Shown here piece by piece: positions 1 to 12,960 of a DNA stretch of 64,000 nucleotides. The translations under genes were made by a program, and so were the position numbers. Below the pieces are notes generated by a model that was not told the DNA's origin, searched no databases, and was given only the letters and a program-made list of their open reading frames with translations. The DNA is from Cryphonectria parasitica EP155 (lineage: Eukaryota; Ascomycota; Sordariomycetes; Diaporthales; Cryphonectriaceae). The stretch lies in the NCBI RefSeq assembly GCF_011745365.1, contig NW_024468916.1, positions 62,001-126,000 on the forward strand. The letters are read 5' to 3'. Within the stretch, counting starts at the first letter, position 1. The number at the start of each line of letters is the position of its first letter.

Positions 1-3000
1 AGATATTCCTAAACTGTTTTTGCAAGAAATCCTTCCTAGAGAAATGCAAATTCCTTGCAGATGAATATTACCTATACAAGTTCGGAGGATGAGAGTAAGC
101 AGTATTCTGAAGTATAGCGAGCGGAGATTAATGAAATTCTGAAGAAGAACGGAACTCTGCGCAGATGCTACAGCTGTAGATCGAAGTTCTATAGAGCTTA
201 TAAGTGCGTAGAACTCTATACTATTATAGACTATAGCATTTGCTATGCTTTAGTATTAGCAAAGCTAGAGTAGCATCTTAGCAATTGCTTGGAATTTCTG
301 AATTCTAGATTAAAACTAATATTATATAGCTAGATTATATTCGCTCAAGATAATCTTAAAAGCAGTATAATCCATCTGATTCTCAGTTTCTGTAAGAATC
401 AGTAGCTGAAGGGTATTAAGAATTCTTAGATCTCTTAATATATTAGCCTGATTCAAGAGAATGAGAAATGATATGGAGATTCTGAGATAGCTAAGAATAA
501 GATATTGTAGAAAGAGATTAATTCTGTTCTCAAATGCAATAATTAATATAAAATTAATAATATTGAGATTCTTAGCAATGCTAGTAAGATTCAAGTGGGG
601 AAGTTATATCTTACTTTAGCTCAAGCTGAACTGTACCTATTAAAGCTTTCCAGCATTAATGCTATGAGTATTAAGCTTATTCAAGCTCAGGTAAATGCAG
701 GTGAAGCAAAGAAGCGCTGTATTGGAAAGGCTGGGTATGATGATAGTGAGGTTGGAAGAGATGCAAGTATAAGGATTATTGAGATTCCTATACATTTCGG
801 GAATATTAGATCAGAGGAATTCAATAAGCAATTCAACAGTCTGAATAAAGAGCTAATAGTTCAAACTATTAGTAATAAGCTTCTAAATCAGTTCCTAGAC
901 TACTTATTAAAGATCTTAGGCTGAGAGATAACAGTTATATTATTAGAATAGGAAGCTTATCTGATTTACAGTTTTCAAGGAATTAGCTCTAAAGCTCGAA
1001 AAGTTATTAATCTCAATAATTAAACCAGCTCGGATCTGTACAAGATAGATACTGCTGGATCAGCTAATTCATTGCAGCATAAACTCGGAATCTCAACGCT
1101 TTCCCAGCCTAAAGAGCTTATTAATGATTAGATTATTAATACTTGGAATATTACTAAGTATTTTTCGAGACTAGCTTAACTACCCGCAGTTCAAGCTTTG
1201 TTTCTTATTGCTAAACCTAGCTATATCAAGCTTACTATTAATATGATTCGAGCTTTCAACAAATTCTTATTTCCTTCTGTAATAGCTTCCATGATTGCTT
1301 TCAGCAGTATCTGAGATAGAAGCATCGCTCTGGTAGCATACATTCCTCTGCAGCTGGGAGATAAAGAGAATGAATCTGTATAAGCAATGCTGAATACAGA
1401 TGCTGAAATGAGCTTAATAGCTTTCTCTCTATATTCAAGCATGCGCTTATCTTATATACTAATATTGAATGTTATCTCATGCATATATAATAGATCAGAT
1501 ATAGCGCTTATTAGAGTTCTTAAAACTAATGTTTTCTATAGCAGCTTCTCTAAATAAATAATATTCTATATTATTAATAACAGATTGATATTGCTAAATC
1601 ATTCTATGCTATTAGAAATGCTATTTATAATACAAATCAAGCTTTTCTTTGATCACTCCATTCTCGGATTTCTTTATACAAGCTTCGCCTTTGGAGAAGT
1701 ACAACTGATCACTACAATCAGCAGTTAGAAACTTCTTAAAGGGGAGGATTCATACAGAACTATACTAAAAAACTGAGTGCTAGCAGCTATCCTGAGGAAT
1801 GCAGAGCTATCAGCGGAGAAATCATCCCAGAGTAAGTATTGTTAGAGAAGGAAGATATAGCTGTAATATTCATACCTAAACGAAACATTGCAGCTATTAT
1901 AAACAAATTAACAGTAGAACTGATAGGAAGGAAGTTAAAGAAGGGTTGCTCCATAATAAATGAGAAAGGAGCAACTCAAGAGTCTTGCTTATATGAAATG
2001 CACAACAGCCAGCACCATTCACGCTAGCTATATTGTGTGAGAAAGGAAAGAAAAGATGTCTTAAGCCTGATCAATACTCTTTACAAGCTTAAAAACAAGA
2101 AGATCAAGCCAATTAATAATTCCCAGCTTAATAGTTCAGTACTGAAAGGAACAATTGAGTGAAAGCCTGCCAAGGTTGAAAAGATGAAACAAGCTCAGCG
2201 ATTTACAAAGCCTACCAAGTATAATAAGTAGATTGAACTCAAGTTCAGCAATCTGAATCCTAATTAGCATCTGAGATCTAACTAGTAAGCTGCTATATAA
2301 GAGAAAAACTATAAAGAGTTTTCTGAAGCTGAAAAGGAAATGTTCAAATACATGTTGAGAAACAAAATCAAAGCCCTTGCATAGAACTTTACTAAGATTG
2401 GAAAGATCATTGAGAAAGTAGCTTCCTTACAAGAAATCAGAACTGTATCCTACAAGATCTTTTAAGCAAGGCATATTCCAATCCCCAATGCTCTTAAGCT
2501 AAAGCTGATAAAGCTTCTGAAATAACGTATTAAGCAGAAGATCATTGAGAAAAGCTATACATTATACAGAAATAACTAGTTTCTTGTTATCAAAAAGAAT
2601 AGTAGCTTATATCTGATCAATAATACTCAAAAGTATAACAAGCATAGCTTCAAGAATGCTTTCATGCTGCTTGCCTCAGATGAATTCTCAGAGAAGTTCG
2701 CTATATGCAAGATTCTTTTACTGCTTAACTTCTTTTCCGAATACAACTAAGTACAACTGCATTCTAATAGCAGAGATATAATAATCTTCTTAATGCTCTT
2801 AGGCTTGTTCAGAATATATACTCTATCTCAGAATGCTACTAACTCTATTGCTTAGTTTATGAAAATAATAATCAGACTTCTATATAATCTTATTTCTTAT
2901 ATATACTAGCTTTTCCTTAATAACATTCCTATTCATAGTTTTATAACAATCTATAGAAATAAAGAGATTCCAAGCCTTTCCGAAGTATATAGATACATTG

Positions 3001-3395
3001 TTGAATATATTGGAAACCTTAACAAGATTCTTATAAATGCAGAGCTAGCTGAAGCTACAATCTCAGCATTCAAGTTAGAATAATGCTGAATGAAAGTTGA
3101 TATAGTTGGTTATATTATTAGTTCTAGCAAACAACAATCTCAAAACAGAAAGATGGAAAAGCTTCTAGCTTGAACAGAATGCAAGAATATCAAAGATATT
3201 TGCTCTTTTATTAGACTAATTGTTTATTATGCAGCTTGGATTTGAAACTTCGCAATCATTGCTCAACTACTCTACAATCTTCTCAAGAAAGATATTGTAT
3301 GGAGATGAGAAAAGGAACAGAAAGAAGCTGTTGTTATACTTATTCGGATACTTACATCTTGTTCAGTTATTATTTCAATTAATTACAGCACTAAT
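1..3395 (+). mobile_element. Older Gypsy-type retrotransposon, left half (RIP-degraded, split by insertion)
   Basis: AT-rich sequence riddled with TAG/TAA/TGA codons. Towards the right end (about 2560-3395) the + strand reads as a worn Gypsy reverse transcriptase: a FLNNIPIHSF stretch sits where the YLDDILVFS active site is expected, followed by a VDIVGYI segment (usual V-FLG-I) and SFIRLIVYY (usual FLG-YYR), then the start of RNase H. At about 3400 the frame is cut by the younger element at 3401-10852 and resumes at 10858. The first 2 kb should hold gag and protease but I could not identify them; open stretches at 595-924 and 1839-2027 have no recognisable family. No LTR for this element was found, so its left end is probably outside the window. 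Confidence 0.7.
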
Positions 3396-3400
3396 GCTAG

Positions 3401-3863
3401 TGTTATGACCCATTCAACATGCAGGTCACCAGCCAGGACACCCGGAACAACTGTTCGGAAAGACAGGAAAGGATTCAACATCTCAAGAACTAAGGCTTAC
3501 ATAAGCAAGAGTTAGGATTACAGGATCAGAATGGATCAGTAGCTGATCCATGGTAATCCGGATCAGTTGGATCACTCAGATGATCCAAGAGATCTAACAA
3601 CCAATACTACTAACAGAACTGAAGAGCTAGATATATAAGAATACATTCATTTCCATTAGATAGATCTTATATATAGCTCTTCAGTTATCAATCTAAGTAT
3701 TCAGTTTTATATACTAAGTAGCTTCAAAAGCAGTAAATACTTGCATTACTTATTAGAACTTGTATAGTTCCATATTTAAGAACTTGATATTTTAATACTG
3801 CTCTTATTAGCATAAACTCTTTGTATACTTAGGAATCTTCGGATTGCTGCAGTGCTTATTATA
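3401..3863 (+). repeat. 5' LTR of the complete Gypsy element
   Basis: 463 bp, near-identical in layout to 10390-10852 and to the inverted copy 18177-18639. Contains the palindrome-rich block around GATCAGTAGCTGATCC and ends in a worn TTATTACA (here TTATTATA). The sequence right after it (3864 on) has an inverted repeat ATTCTTG/CAAGAAT where the primer-binding region should lie; I could not match a tRNA primer. Confidence 0.92.
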
Positions 3864-4139
3864 TTTTGATAATTCTTGTTCAAGAATGATTCAGTATTAC
3901 TTCCTTAAGCAATACGGAATACAATAGCTTCTTCAGAAATCCCTTCGTTCTTGCGCATCCCTACTCAGGAGGAACTAGTTAATCAGATATACTAGCTCAT
4001 CTAGCATATCCAGAATCTGTGCGAATAACAGCAGGCTCAGAGCGCTACTATCGCTAACCAACAAGCTCAGCTAGCCCAATAAGCTCAGCAAGCGCAGTTT
4101 ATCTCTGCAATCACCAGTAGCGCTGGAAAAGTATATAAG

Positions 4140-5420
4140 ATGAATAAGCTTGCTATATATAATAGCAATCAAAAGATACTGCATGAATTTCTTATCTACT
4201 GCAGAGCGTATTTCCTGCATTACAAGACTCAGTTTACCAGAGAATCTAAGAAGATTATCCTTGCAGAGACTCATTTCGAAAAGAATACTCTCATTTAGTA
4301 TAAGCCTTTTCTACATAACTACTTGGAGCATCAGAACAATCCCAATACACATACTCAGAATACCAAGAATATATTTGATTCTTTTAAGAACTTCGAGAAA
4401 GCTCTTAAAAAGACTTTTGATAATCCTAACGAAGAATACATTATAGCTTAGCAGCTTATAGATCTTAAACAAACTAAGTTAGCTTCTGCTTATACAATCA
4501 GATTTAAGCAACTCTTAGCGCAACTTCTATAGGAAGATAAGAATCTCATGAAGTATTATTACAAGAAACTTAAGAACGATATTAAAGATAAAATTTTCAA
4601 GCAGAATTAGCTGGAGAACTTTGCAATATTCTCCAATTAAGCTATCTATATCAATAATTATTTATATAAATAATAAGTAGAGAAGTTTAAGAAGAAAGGA
4701 AGCTAAACTTGAAGATTTCTAGCTAATACAAGCAAGAAACTCCAAAATAAGAATAGCAATCGATATAGCAATACAGCTCAGAGCAGTACTATGCATGCTA
4801 ATTCCATAGAACTCAATGCAATTAACAGATAGTATAGCAAAAGAAATAGCATTACTTGCTATAACTGCAACAAATAAGAATATATTGTATGCAACTGCTA
4901 TCAATTCCGAAAGAACAAATAGCAACTAGTTCAGAAAGAATGCTAGATGAATATTGCTTGATAATAGAAATCTAATCAACTAAGCAAAAACATCTCTTCG
5001 GAGCAAGTATTAGACTCTATTGATCACAGAAGTCTCAGCTGAATATTCTATTATAATAACAACTGCTTAATATATTTCTCGAGTAAGAAAGATTTAGAAT
5101 GATTCTCTCAGAAATCTAAGCGCTGCAGATAAATAGCAATAGCAGAATGAAAGTATACGCTCAGTATTCCTACAAGCAGCAATTCGAACTGCTCTGATAT
5201 CATGGAATAGAGCATTCAGACGTTAGAAGAAGAGCTTAGCAACAATACTCTTTATTACTTCTTATTACCTATACCAAGCATTATAACCAGGGATATAAAT
5301 AAGAGATAATACTCTCTTGATTATTAGTATAAATATCTAAACAATACCGAGAACGCTTCTCAGGCAACAGAAGGATCAAGCCAGAATGAGCGATTCAACA
5401 ATTCACCAGAATCTCCTGTG
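4140..5420 (+). pseudogene. gag relic with CCHC zinc knuckle
   Basis: The frame beginning near the ATG at 4140 reads as a Gypsy capsid: an F-I-YCRAYF block, then F--E--KI, KPFLHNYL, F-DSFKNFEKALKKTFD, and a LASAYTIRFKQLL segment, matching the usual order of fungal Gypsy Gag. A nucleocapsid knuckle lies at 4857-4898 with spacing C-X2-C-X4-Y-X4-C; the Tyr stands where the family has His (CAT to TAT), a C-to-T change of the RIP type. Several in-frame stops. Coding may begin upstream (readable from about 3950), so the true start is uncertain. Confidence 0.8.
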
Positions 5421-6059
5421 AACAATAAATCCAAGAAGCTTACAGGAAGGCTTCTCTTCAGCATTAGATAAAACAAGAAAACAATATAGATCGAATATCT
5501 TGTTTACAGAATAGGGCTGAAAAAGCTTTTCATCTGCATTCTCTTGCAGAATATCGAAGCATGAGAAGATGAGAATCTTCAGATCAGCTCACTTCATAAT
5601 CTATACTACAAACTAGCATAAATCTTCTGCACTTATCATAGCTGCAGAACGCATTTTTCAAACAAGGTGCAATACAAATAGTTCTCTATTAGAGAACCAG
5701 AACAAATCCTTCAAGCTATTAAAGAATAGAAATTCCACTTCAGAGAGATTCTTAATAAGCAATACTATAATGCATACATCGAGCTATCGGATAATTGCTC
5801 TATATAATGCATAAATAAAAAAATAGAATAATAGCAATACAAAACAATATTCTGTACAATTCACATTAACAACAAGATTTGTAATTAGCATTAACAGAAG
5901 AAAGGCTAGAAACAATAACAATATAAGCAAAAGCAAGCTAAGAAGCTTGCTTAAGAAGCAGCAAAGCAGGCTCAGAAGAACAAGCAGTTCTCAACAAATT
6001 CAAAAGAATAAGATCGCTTGTAAAAGAACTGCAGATAATCAGACTAGAACAGTCTTTAT

Positions 6060-9000
6060 ATAAAGCTTTCAAGATAGATTACACTTATATCAAGTTCGAT
6101 ATATATATTCAAGAATACAAGTATAGCATACTATTAAATAGTAGCGCTTAGAGAAACTTCATATTTCCAAACATCATCAATCAGGCATAATTACAATAGA
6201 GATGAAAGAGATGCTTATATACTCTCAGCATCGTAAAAGAATAATCTGTTACATACAACCAAGGAATAATCGATAAGAAAACTAATTATCTACCTATCTT
6301 AATCCAAGAATGCATAACCAGAGCTTTCTTTGATATTACGAATATAGCACAGCATGAGCTGATTATGAAGCTTCCATAGCTCAAGAAGCACAATTCTCGA
6401 ATTGATTGAACTACTAGCTAGATCTTATAAGAATAAACTATATCTAGAGAAATAGTTGCAATCAATAGCGCAGGATCGAAGCTAGTTATTGAAGAATACT
6501 TGGGAAAAGAAGCTTCAGATAACTTTATATATATCTTCAAGTTAGCAGAGCTAGCAGTTCAAGAAGAAGAATCTAGTAATAAGCAAACCCAAATAGTACC
6601 AGAGCGCCAACAGGTTAGCAAAACAATGAAAGCAAGACTTTCAGCAGATCGGTCCGCTCCGGAGCAACAAGGAAAAGCTTCAGAAAGTGAATTATAGATC
6701 CACACGGGAAAAACCTCGAAACCAGGCTCTTAAGCGCTCAGTTCAGCCCGGAGCGGATGCTCAAGGCTCTCAAAAACAACAAACGAAAGAAAGCACGCTC
6801 AACAGTACCTACTGTTTCTCCAGATAGCAGAAACAGCACAAGAACCAGAACCAACACTCGCAAACATATCACGAGAATACCACAAGTTTAAGAAACTATT
6901 CCAGGAAGAATTGGATACGGGATTGCTAGAACACAGCTCATACAACTACAAGATCCCGCTATAAGAAGGAAAACAGCTCAAATTCTTCCCCATCTACAGA
7001 CTAAACAAGATACAGCTAGAAGCACTTAGAAAATACTTCGATAAGAATCTTAAGAAAGAATACATATAACTATTGCAATCATCAGCAGAATACCTTATTC
7101 TGTTTGTATCTAAGAAAAACAGCAAACTCAGGCTATATATTAATTACAAGCAACTCAATGATATCATAATCAAGAACTAATACTCATTGCTACTCATCAA
7201 AAAACTATGAAACAGATTATAAGAAGCATAGTAGTTTACAGCTCTGAACCTAAAAGAAGCTTATAATCTGATTAGAGTAAAAGAAGAAAAAGAATGGAAA
7301 ACTGCTTTTAGAATACGCTATAAATACTACGAATATTTGATTATATTCTTTAGTCTAATAAATATCCCAGCTTTATTTCAGGAAATAATCAATCATATTC
7401 TATACAAGCACCTAAATCAGTTTATCATTGCTTATCTCAACGATATTCTTATTTACTCTCGAACATTGAAAGAATATAAGGAATATATAGAAAAGGTATT
7501 GCAAATACTCCAAGATGCAAAACTCCTTATGGAATCTGCAAAGAGTTACTTTCATGTACAAAAGATTAACTATCTCGGATTCACAATCGAGCCAGAATGT
7601 ATTAAGCCACAGAAAAACAAGATAGAAGCTATCAGAAATTAGCCAGTTCCCAGGAATATCAGAGATATTAGATCTTTCCTTGAATACATCAACTTCTACA
7701 AGCAGTTCATTAAGAACTACAGCTGAATTGCATATCCTCTTACAAATCTTATCAAAAAGGAATAGCCTTTCAAATGAACCTCCAAGGCACAAGAAGCTTT
7801 TAACGAGATTATCAGGCATATTACCTCAGAACCAGTTCTGTATAAAGCAGATCTCTACAAATCTTTTGAAGTTGAGATTAATGCATCGGAATATATACTC
7901 AGAGAACAACTTAGCTAGCAAGATAATCAAGAATATCTAAGAATTATAAGCAATTTCTTAAAGAAGTTGAATAGCTTGAAAATCAATTACAGAATCTCTA
8001 ATCAGGAACTCATAGCAATAGTAAAAGCTTTCAAGAAATAACAATACTATCTTATTAGCATACAATACCCAATTATAATTCACTCGGATTATAAGAATCT
8101 AACTATATTCATAATAACTAAGATTTTGAATAAGCAACAAATTAGATAAGCAGAATTCCTCTTACAGTTCGATTTCAAGATTGTATACTGCAAAAGCTCA
8201 GAAAACGGATGAGCAGATGCTCTCAGCAGAAAATTAGACTATTGAAATACAAATTCCTCGGATATACAGAACATCTTTGCTTAAGATAAATCAGGAAATC
8301 TTATTAATGCATATAGAGAACTGAATGCTGCTCTCAGAATCAGATCTTCGGAAAGAGATTCAGAATCAATAACTCAGAATAAACAAGATAACTATATTAA
8401 GAATATATACAGTGCACCAGCATACGGATATCAGAGAGTTAGAATAACTTATAAATGCATCAAAAAACACTGGAATCCATTAGGCCTTAGGAAAAGAATT
8501 AAGAATATTCTATAATAATGCAATAGCTGCAAAAAGAATAAAGCAGAAAGATACAAGCTTTATAAACTACTGCACTCCTTATCAGTATCTACAACTATTT
8601 AGCAATTCATTAGTCTAAACTTCATTATCAAGCTATCTCTCTTACAAGAACTCTTAACTAAGATACAATACAACAGCATTCTAATAATAGTTTGCAAACT
8701 AAGCAAGTATGCTTATTTTCTCCTCTACAAGAAAAGCAGTACAGCAGAGAAACTCGCATATGCATTCCTTAGAATGATTATTGCTAACTACAGCATACTA
8801 GAAGAAGTAATCTCTAATAGAAATAGAAAGTTCAATTCAAAGTTTTGAACTTTACTTATGAAACAGCTCGGAATATACTACAGAATATTTACAGCATTTC
8901 ATTCATAAATAGATAGATAGATAGAAAGAATGAATTAGATTGTTAAATAATATCTTTAATACTATATCAACTAGAAACAGAATAACTGAATTAACTTGTT

Positions 9001-9650
9001 GCTTCTTATACAGTTCGCTTATAATAGCGCAGATATAAGCATAACAAAGAAATTACTATTCTTCATACTCTACAAATATAATCCAACAGCTTATTACGAA
9101 ACATTGCTAGGAATAGATGCAGAAGCTGTAGATAAAAGGATTAAGAAGATTAGAAAAGTTCAGGAAGAACTCCGATCAGAATTGCAATTTGTTCAAGAAC
9201 GAATAGTATGATATGCAAACTCCAAGAGAATTGAGAAACCAATCCTACAGAAGGAAGATAAGGTTTACCTACTTCAAAAAAACATCAAAATAATTAGATT
9301 CAGCAATAAACTTGACTATAAGAAGTTAGAATTATTCAAAATCTTATAATAGATTTCCCTAGTTAATTACGAGTTAGCATTATCTTATGAAATGAGGATA
9401 TATTCGGTTTTTCATATCTTACTGCTGAAACCAGCAGCACAGGAAATATCAACAAATAATACAGCAGAAGTGGAAAACAAGGAATCAGAGTATGAAGTAG
9501 AAAAGATTCTCAAGCACAGAGGCACAGATAATATAAGAGAATATCTCGTCAAGTGAAAAGATTACTCAGCAAGCGAAAATTCTTAGGAATCGAAGAAAAA
9601 CGTTAAAAATGCTCAGGAAAAAGTAGCTGAATATTGGAAAAGAAAACCAC
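6060..9650 (+). pseudogene. pol relic: protease, RT, RNase H, integrase, chromodomain
   Basis: Domains in order. Protease about 6070-6400, where the active-site DSGA reads NSSA. Reverse transcriptase about 6860-7650, with LRLYINYKQLND, ALNLKEAYNLIRV, TAFRIRY and YLNDILIYS (active-site YLDD with the first Asp changed to Asn). RNase H about 7790-8240, with INASEYILREQL, HSDYKNL and ADALSR. Integrase about 8400-9360, with a zinc-binding CNSCKKNK tail, a core near 8600-9000 and a QFAYNSA motif. A chromodomain at about 9489-9640 contains YEVEKILKHR and EYLVKW. In-frame stops throughout; both active-site losses are G-to-A changes, the other arm of the RIP signature. The protein is dead but the architecture is unmistakable. 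Confidence 0.9.
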
Positions 9651-9659
9651 TACCTAAGA

Positions 9660-10294
9660 CCTCTCCGCCCCGGAGCGAGAATCAGGCGCTGCAGTTTCAC
9701 TCTTCAGAAGGGAAGGCCAACCAGACATGCTGGGATCAAGAGCTAAGGAACTCCAGTCGATAACCTCAAGATGCCCCTAAAACATCAGATAAGTCTCCTC
9801 TTTACGAAGACTGCAATCCTTCTCATCAGCAAACCTCTCCAAGGAATTGAAATCATAACGAATCATTTCTGCAGCATGTTTCTCCAACAGCCTTCGCTAT
9901 TTCCGTATATGATCAAGATGAGCTTGCAACGCCAGCAAAGCTTGTAGAGCAGCAGCATTTGCTAACTCTGCCTTAGCTTTCTCGCTCAGAACCTTGCACT
10001 TTTCACAAATCAAACGCTCTGCTAAAGAAGAAAATCAGTAATCACAGAGAATACCAAGGAATGAAGAAACTAATCAGCAGAGGCTGAGAAACAATCAGTA
10101 TTACAGCTTTAGCTCAGAAAAATACACTTCTCACAACAAGAAGAGTTTTCAGCGAAACGACAGAAAGCCTTCATTTTCTGATAATAAGCATAAGCAAGCA
10201 TTTCAATACCAAAAGCAGAAATAAGCTTAGCAAAACAATAGCACTTTTGAGTTTTTACTAAATAACTAGAATGCGATTTGTTGATTCTATTCAA
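9660..10294 (-). pseudogene. Antisense accessory ORF relic inside the Gypsy element
   Basis: Between the chromodomain and the 3' LTR the minus strand carries a worn but coding-like frame opposite to gag-pol. From 10294 downward it has a cysteine-bearing stretch (KCYCFAKL ... CCEKC), then ICEKCKVLSEKAKAELANAAAL, a charged helical segment with YRRLLEKHAAEMIRYDF, and a Trp/Asp-rich tail. This resembles a family of small fungal proteins with a Cys-rich N-terminus and coiled middle that I recall as frequent near fungal Gypsy 3' ends; that family link is from memory and unverified. Stops interrupt it. Function unknown. Confidence 0.45.
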
Positions 10295-10389
10295 TATCTC
10301 AATTAGAAAAGCATGATTATATATACGAATAACTTGCTAAAATACTTATAGAAGATCATTAGAAATAACAACTGATAGAAGAGAGATAA

Positions 10390-10852
10390 TATTATAACCT
10401 ATCCAATATGCAAGTTACTAGCTAGAACACTCGGAACAACTATTCGGAAAGACAGAGAAGAATTCAACATCTCAAGAACTAAGGCTTATATAAGCAAGAA
10501 TTAGGGTTACAGGATTAGAATGAATCAGTAGCTGATCCATGGTAATCCGGATCAGTTGGATTACCCAGATGATCCAAGAAATCTAACAACCAATACTACT
10601 AACAGAACTGAAGAGCTGGATATATAAGAATACGTTCATTTTCATTAGATAGATCTCGTATATAGCTCTTTAGTTGTTAATCTAAGTATTCAGTTTCATA
10701 TACTAAGTAGCTCCAAAGGCAGTGAATACTTGCATTGCTTATTAGAACTTGTATAGTTCTGTATTCAAGGACTTGATACTTTGATACTGCTCTTGTTAGC
10801 ATAAACTCTTTGTATACTTAGGAATCTTCGGATTGCTGCAGTGCTCATTACA
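10390..10852 (+). repeat. 3' LTR of the complete Gypsy element
   Basis: 463 bp, same length as the 5' LTR and collinear with it; differences are mainly C/T and G/A, as expected if RIP acted after insertion. Followed immediately by the 5-bp target duplication GCTAG. Confidence 0.92.
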
Positions 10853-10857
10853 GCTAG

Positions 10858-12960
10858 AAAGATTATTCTTATAATAGATGCAAGCTTGTTGGGCTGGGAT
10901 GCTGTATTGATGCAGATAGTAGAGAATAAATGAAAGCTAGCACATTTTATTAGCGGAATCTGAACAGTTGCAGTACAGAAGTATGATGCTACTAAGAGGA
11001 AGTATTGCGCTATTCTCTATACTCTATAATCTCTTCAGCAGCATCTCTATAGTTGCTATTTCATTCTGGAAACTAATGCTTATATTCTAGTGAATTAACT
11101 CAATGGAGGAATGAACAATATATCTAGTGCTCTTCTGAATAGATAGATAGCAGTGATTAAGATATTTGATTTTATTATCAAATACATTCCCGAGTTAAAG
11201 AATCCTGTAGCTGATGCTCTTTCTCGATCTCTATATTCAATGCTATTTAAGAAAGATAAAGATAGCAATATTGAGAACTAGTATAATGCTTAGCTTAATA
11301 GCATAAATTCAGATAAAGCTGATTTAGTATTACTGCTAAATCTAACTCTTTAGTGGATGGAATAGTTGAAATAGTATGCAGAGTTCTTATATTACGAGAT
11401 TATTTTATCAAAACTCTTTAAGAGAGATTGTAAGAACTTCATAATAAAAGTATTAAAGCATCAAGTATTTAATCAAGCTCTATAGCGCTATGCTGATGCG
11501 AAACTTCTATGCTGATGAATAGTAGATAATCCTGATCTTCGTTACTGAATTATTAGAGAATATTATGCTAAGTTTGGATATCGAGATTGAGATTCTATAA
11601 TAGCTCATATCAAGCAACTCTACTACTGGAAAGATCTCTGGATAAATGTGGCTAATGCTGTCTCGGATTGCGAGAAGTGTGCAAAGTTCAATTCAAAGAT
11701 GTGAAAGAAAGGAGTAATTCTGATTCTTCCAAGTTAACTCTTTACAAGAATCAGCATCAATATTCAATATATGGCCAAGGATAGCGATTACAGATATCTT
11801 GCAGAGGCTTGCTATAATCTAACTAGCTATATACTTGCAAAACCTCTCAAGAAAGCTATAGCTGCGGAAATGAGAAAGTTCATTTTGGAAGAGATTATTC
11901 TTATATTCGGATGCTCTCTTAAAATTACTGTTAATAGAGAACCAGAAAATAAAGCTGAGATAGCTAAGATTATCAGAGCTCTTAGAATTCTGCTTATTCA
12001 GATCTTCAGTTACAATTCTTATGCTTAAGAATAAGTAGAAGCTAATCATTTTTCCTTAGCAAGTGCTCTTACTAAGCTAGCTAATATTCAATCCTGAAGA
12101 TAAAAGCAGTACTTGAGACTTACATTCTTTGCTAAAAGGATTACGATTCGCTAGTTGTATGAATATAGCTCCTTTTATTTGATTTTTAGTTGAAAGCTGC
12201 TTATTCCAATTGAAACTGAAATCCTAATATAAAGAGTTCTTACATGAACCAAAAACCAATCTCTTTAGAAAGCGTTTGAAATATAGTTAAGAATAATTAT
12301 AGCTAAGAAAGATGATGTGCAGAAGGCAATTGAAGCTATCCAGATATATTATTAAAAGATTGCAGCCAAAAATCAAATGCAGAGTTTGATACGAAAATCT
12401 TAACTGAATATCGGAGATCTTATGCTTATTTATAATCATATTCGGAAAATAAGCTATTTATACAATGCTAAGATTTTTTATAAGTAAAAGAATTCATATC
12501 TAATTGCTTAAATTCTAGATAAATATGCTTATAAGCTTAAGACTATAGATAGAGTTCTGCTAAAAGGCATATATTCAGCTATTAATCTCAAAAAGTTTGT
12601 ATAGAATATGAATAGCATTTGGGAATCCGAGGTGCTTATACTCTGGAAAGAAGATATCAAGCTTTAATCTAGCTAATTATTAGCAGAAAAGCTGGATTCG
12701 ATAAGAGCTCTCTAGCGAGGAGAATCAAATAATAATATTCTTGAAGTTTAGGAAGCAGATTCAAGCAACAATGCTACATTCTGGATTCCAGATATCATTG
12801 AATACAATCTTATGTCTAGCTAGACCAGTTCTGATCCAGAAACTATTAATTTAGTAACTGAAGCAGATGATAATGCTGAGAATGAAAATGAAGTTGGTAA
12901 TAGTAAATATTTCATATAAGTAGCAGAGAAGGAGAGGCAAGAATAGAAGAAAGCAAATAG
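10858..12960 (+). mobile_element. Older Gypsy element, right half (RNase H and integrase relic)
   Basis: If the inserted element and one copy of GCTAG are skipped, the frame ending at 3400 continues here as RNase H: IILIIDASLLGWDAVLMQ, then HFISG, YDATKRKYCAIL and VADALSRSL. The integrase follows with a zinc-binding CEKC (about 11670-11690), a core region around 11771-12028 (an 85-codon open stretch) and a C-terminal module near 12390-12600 (GDLMLIYN ... AYKLKTIDR). Downstream is a Glu/Asn-rich tail to about 12900. Many stops. No LTR recognised at its right end. Confidence 0.75.

Larger units (their letters stand above)
3396..10857 (+). mobile_element. Complete Gypsy chromovirus retrotransposon with target-site duplication
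   Basis: Element body is 3401-10852. Both LTRs are 463 bp, begin with a worn TGTTATAACC and end in a worn TTACA, and the element is flanked by a perfect 5-bp duplication GCTAG (3396-3400 and 10853-10857). Internal order on the + strand is gag with zinc knuckle, protease, reverse transcriptase, RNase H, integrase and a C-terminal chromodomain, which is the chromovirus branch of Ty3/Gypsy. A purine-rich tract (about 10376-10388) lies just before the 3' LTR as expected for a polypurine tract. Every reading frame is broken by stops consistent with RIP, so the copy is dead. It inserted into the RNase H region of an older Gypsy element. Confidence 0.93.
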
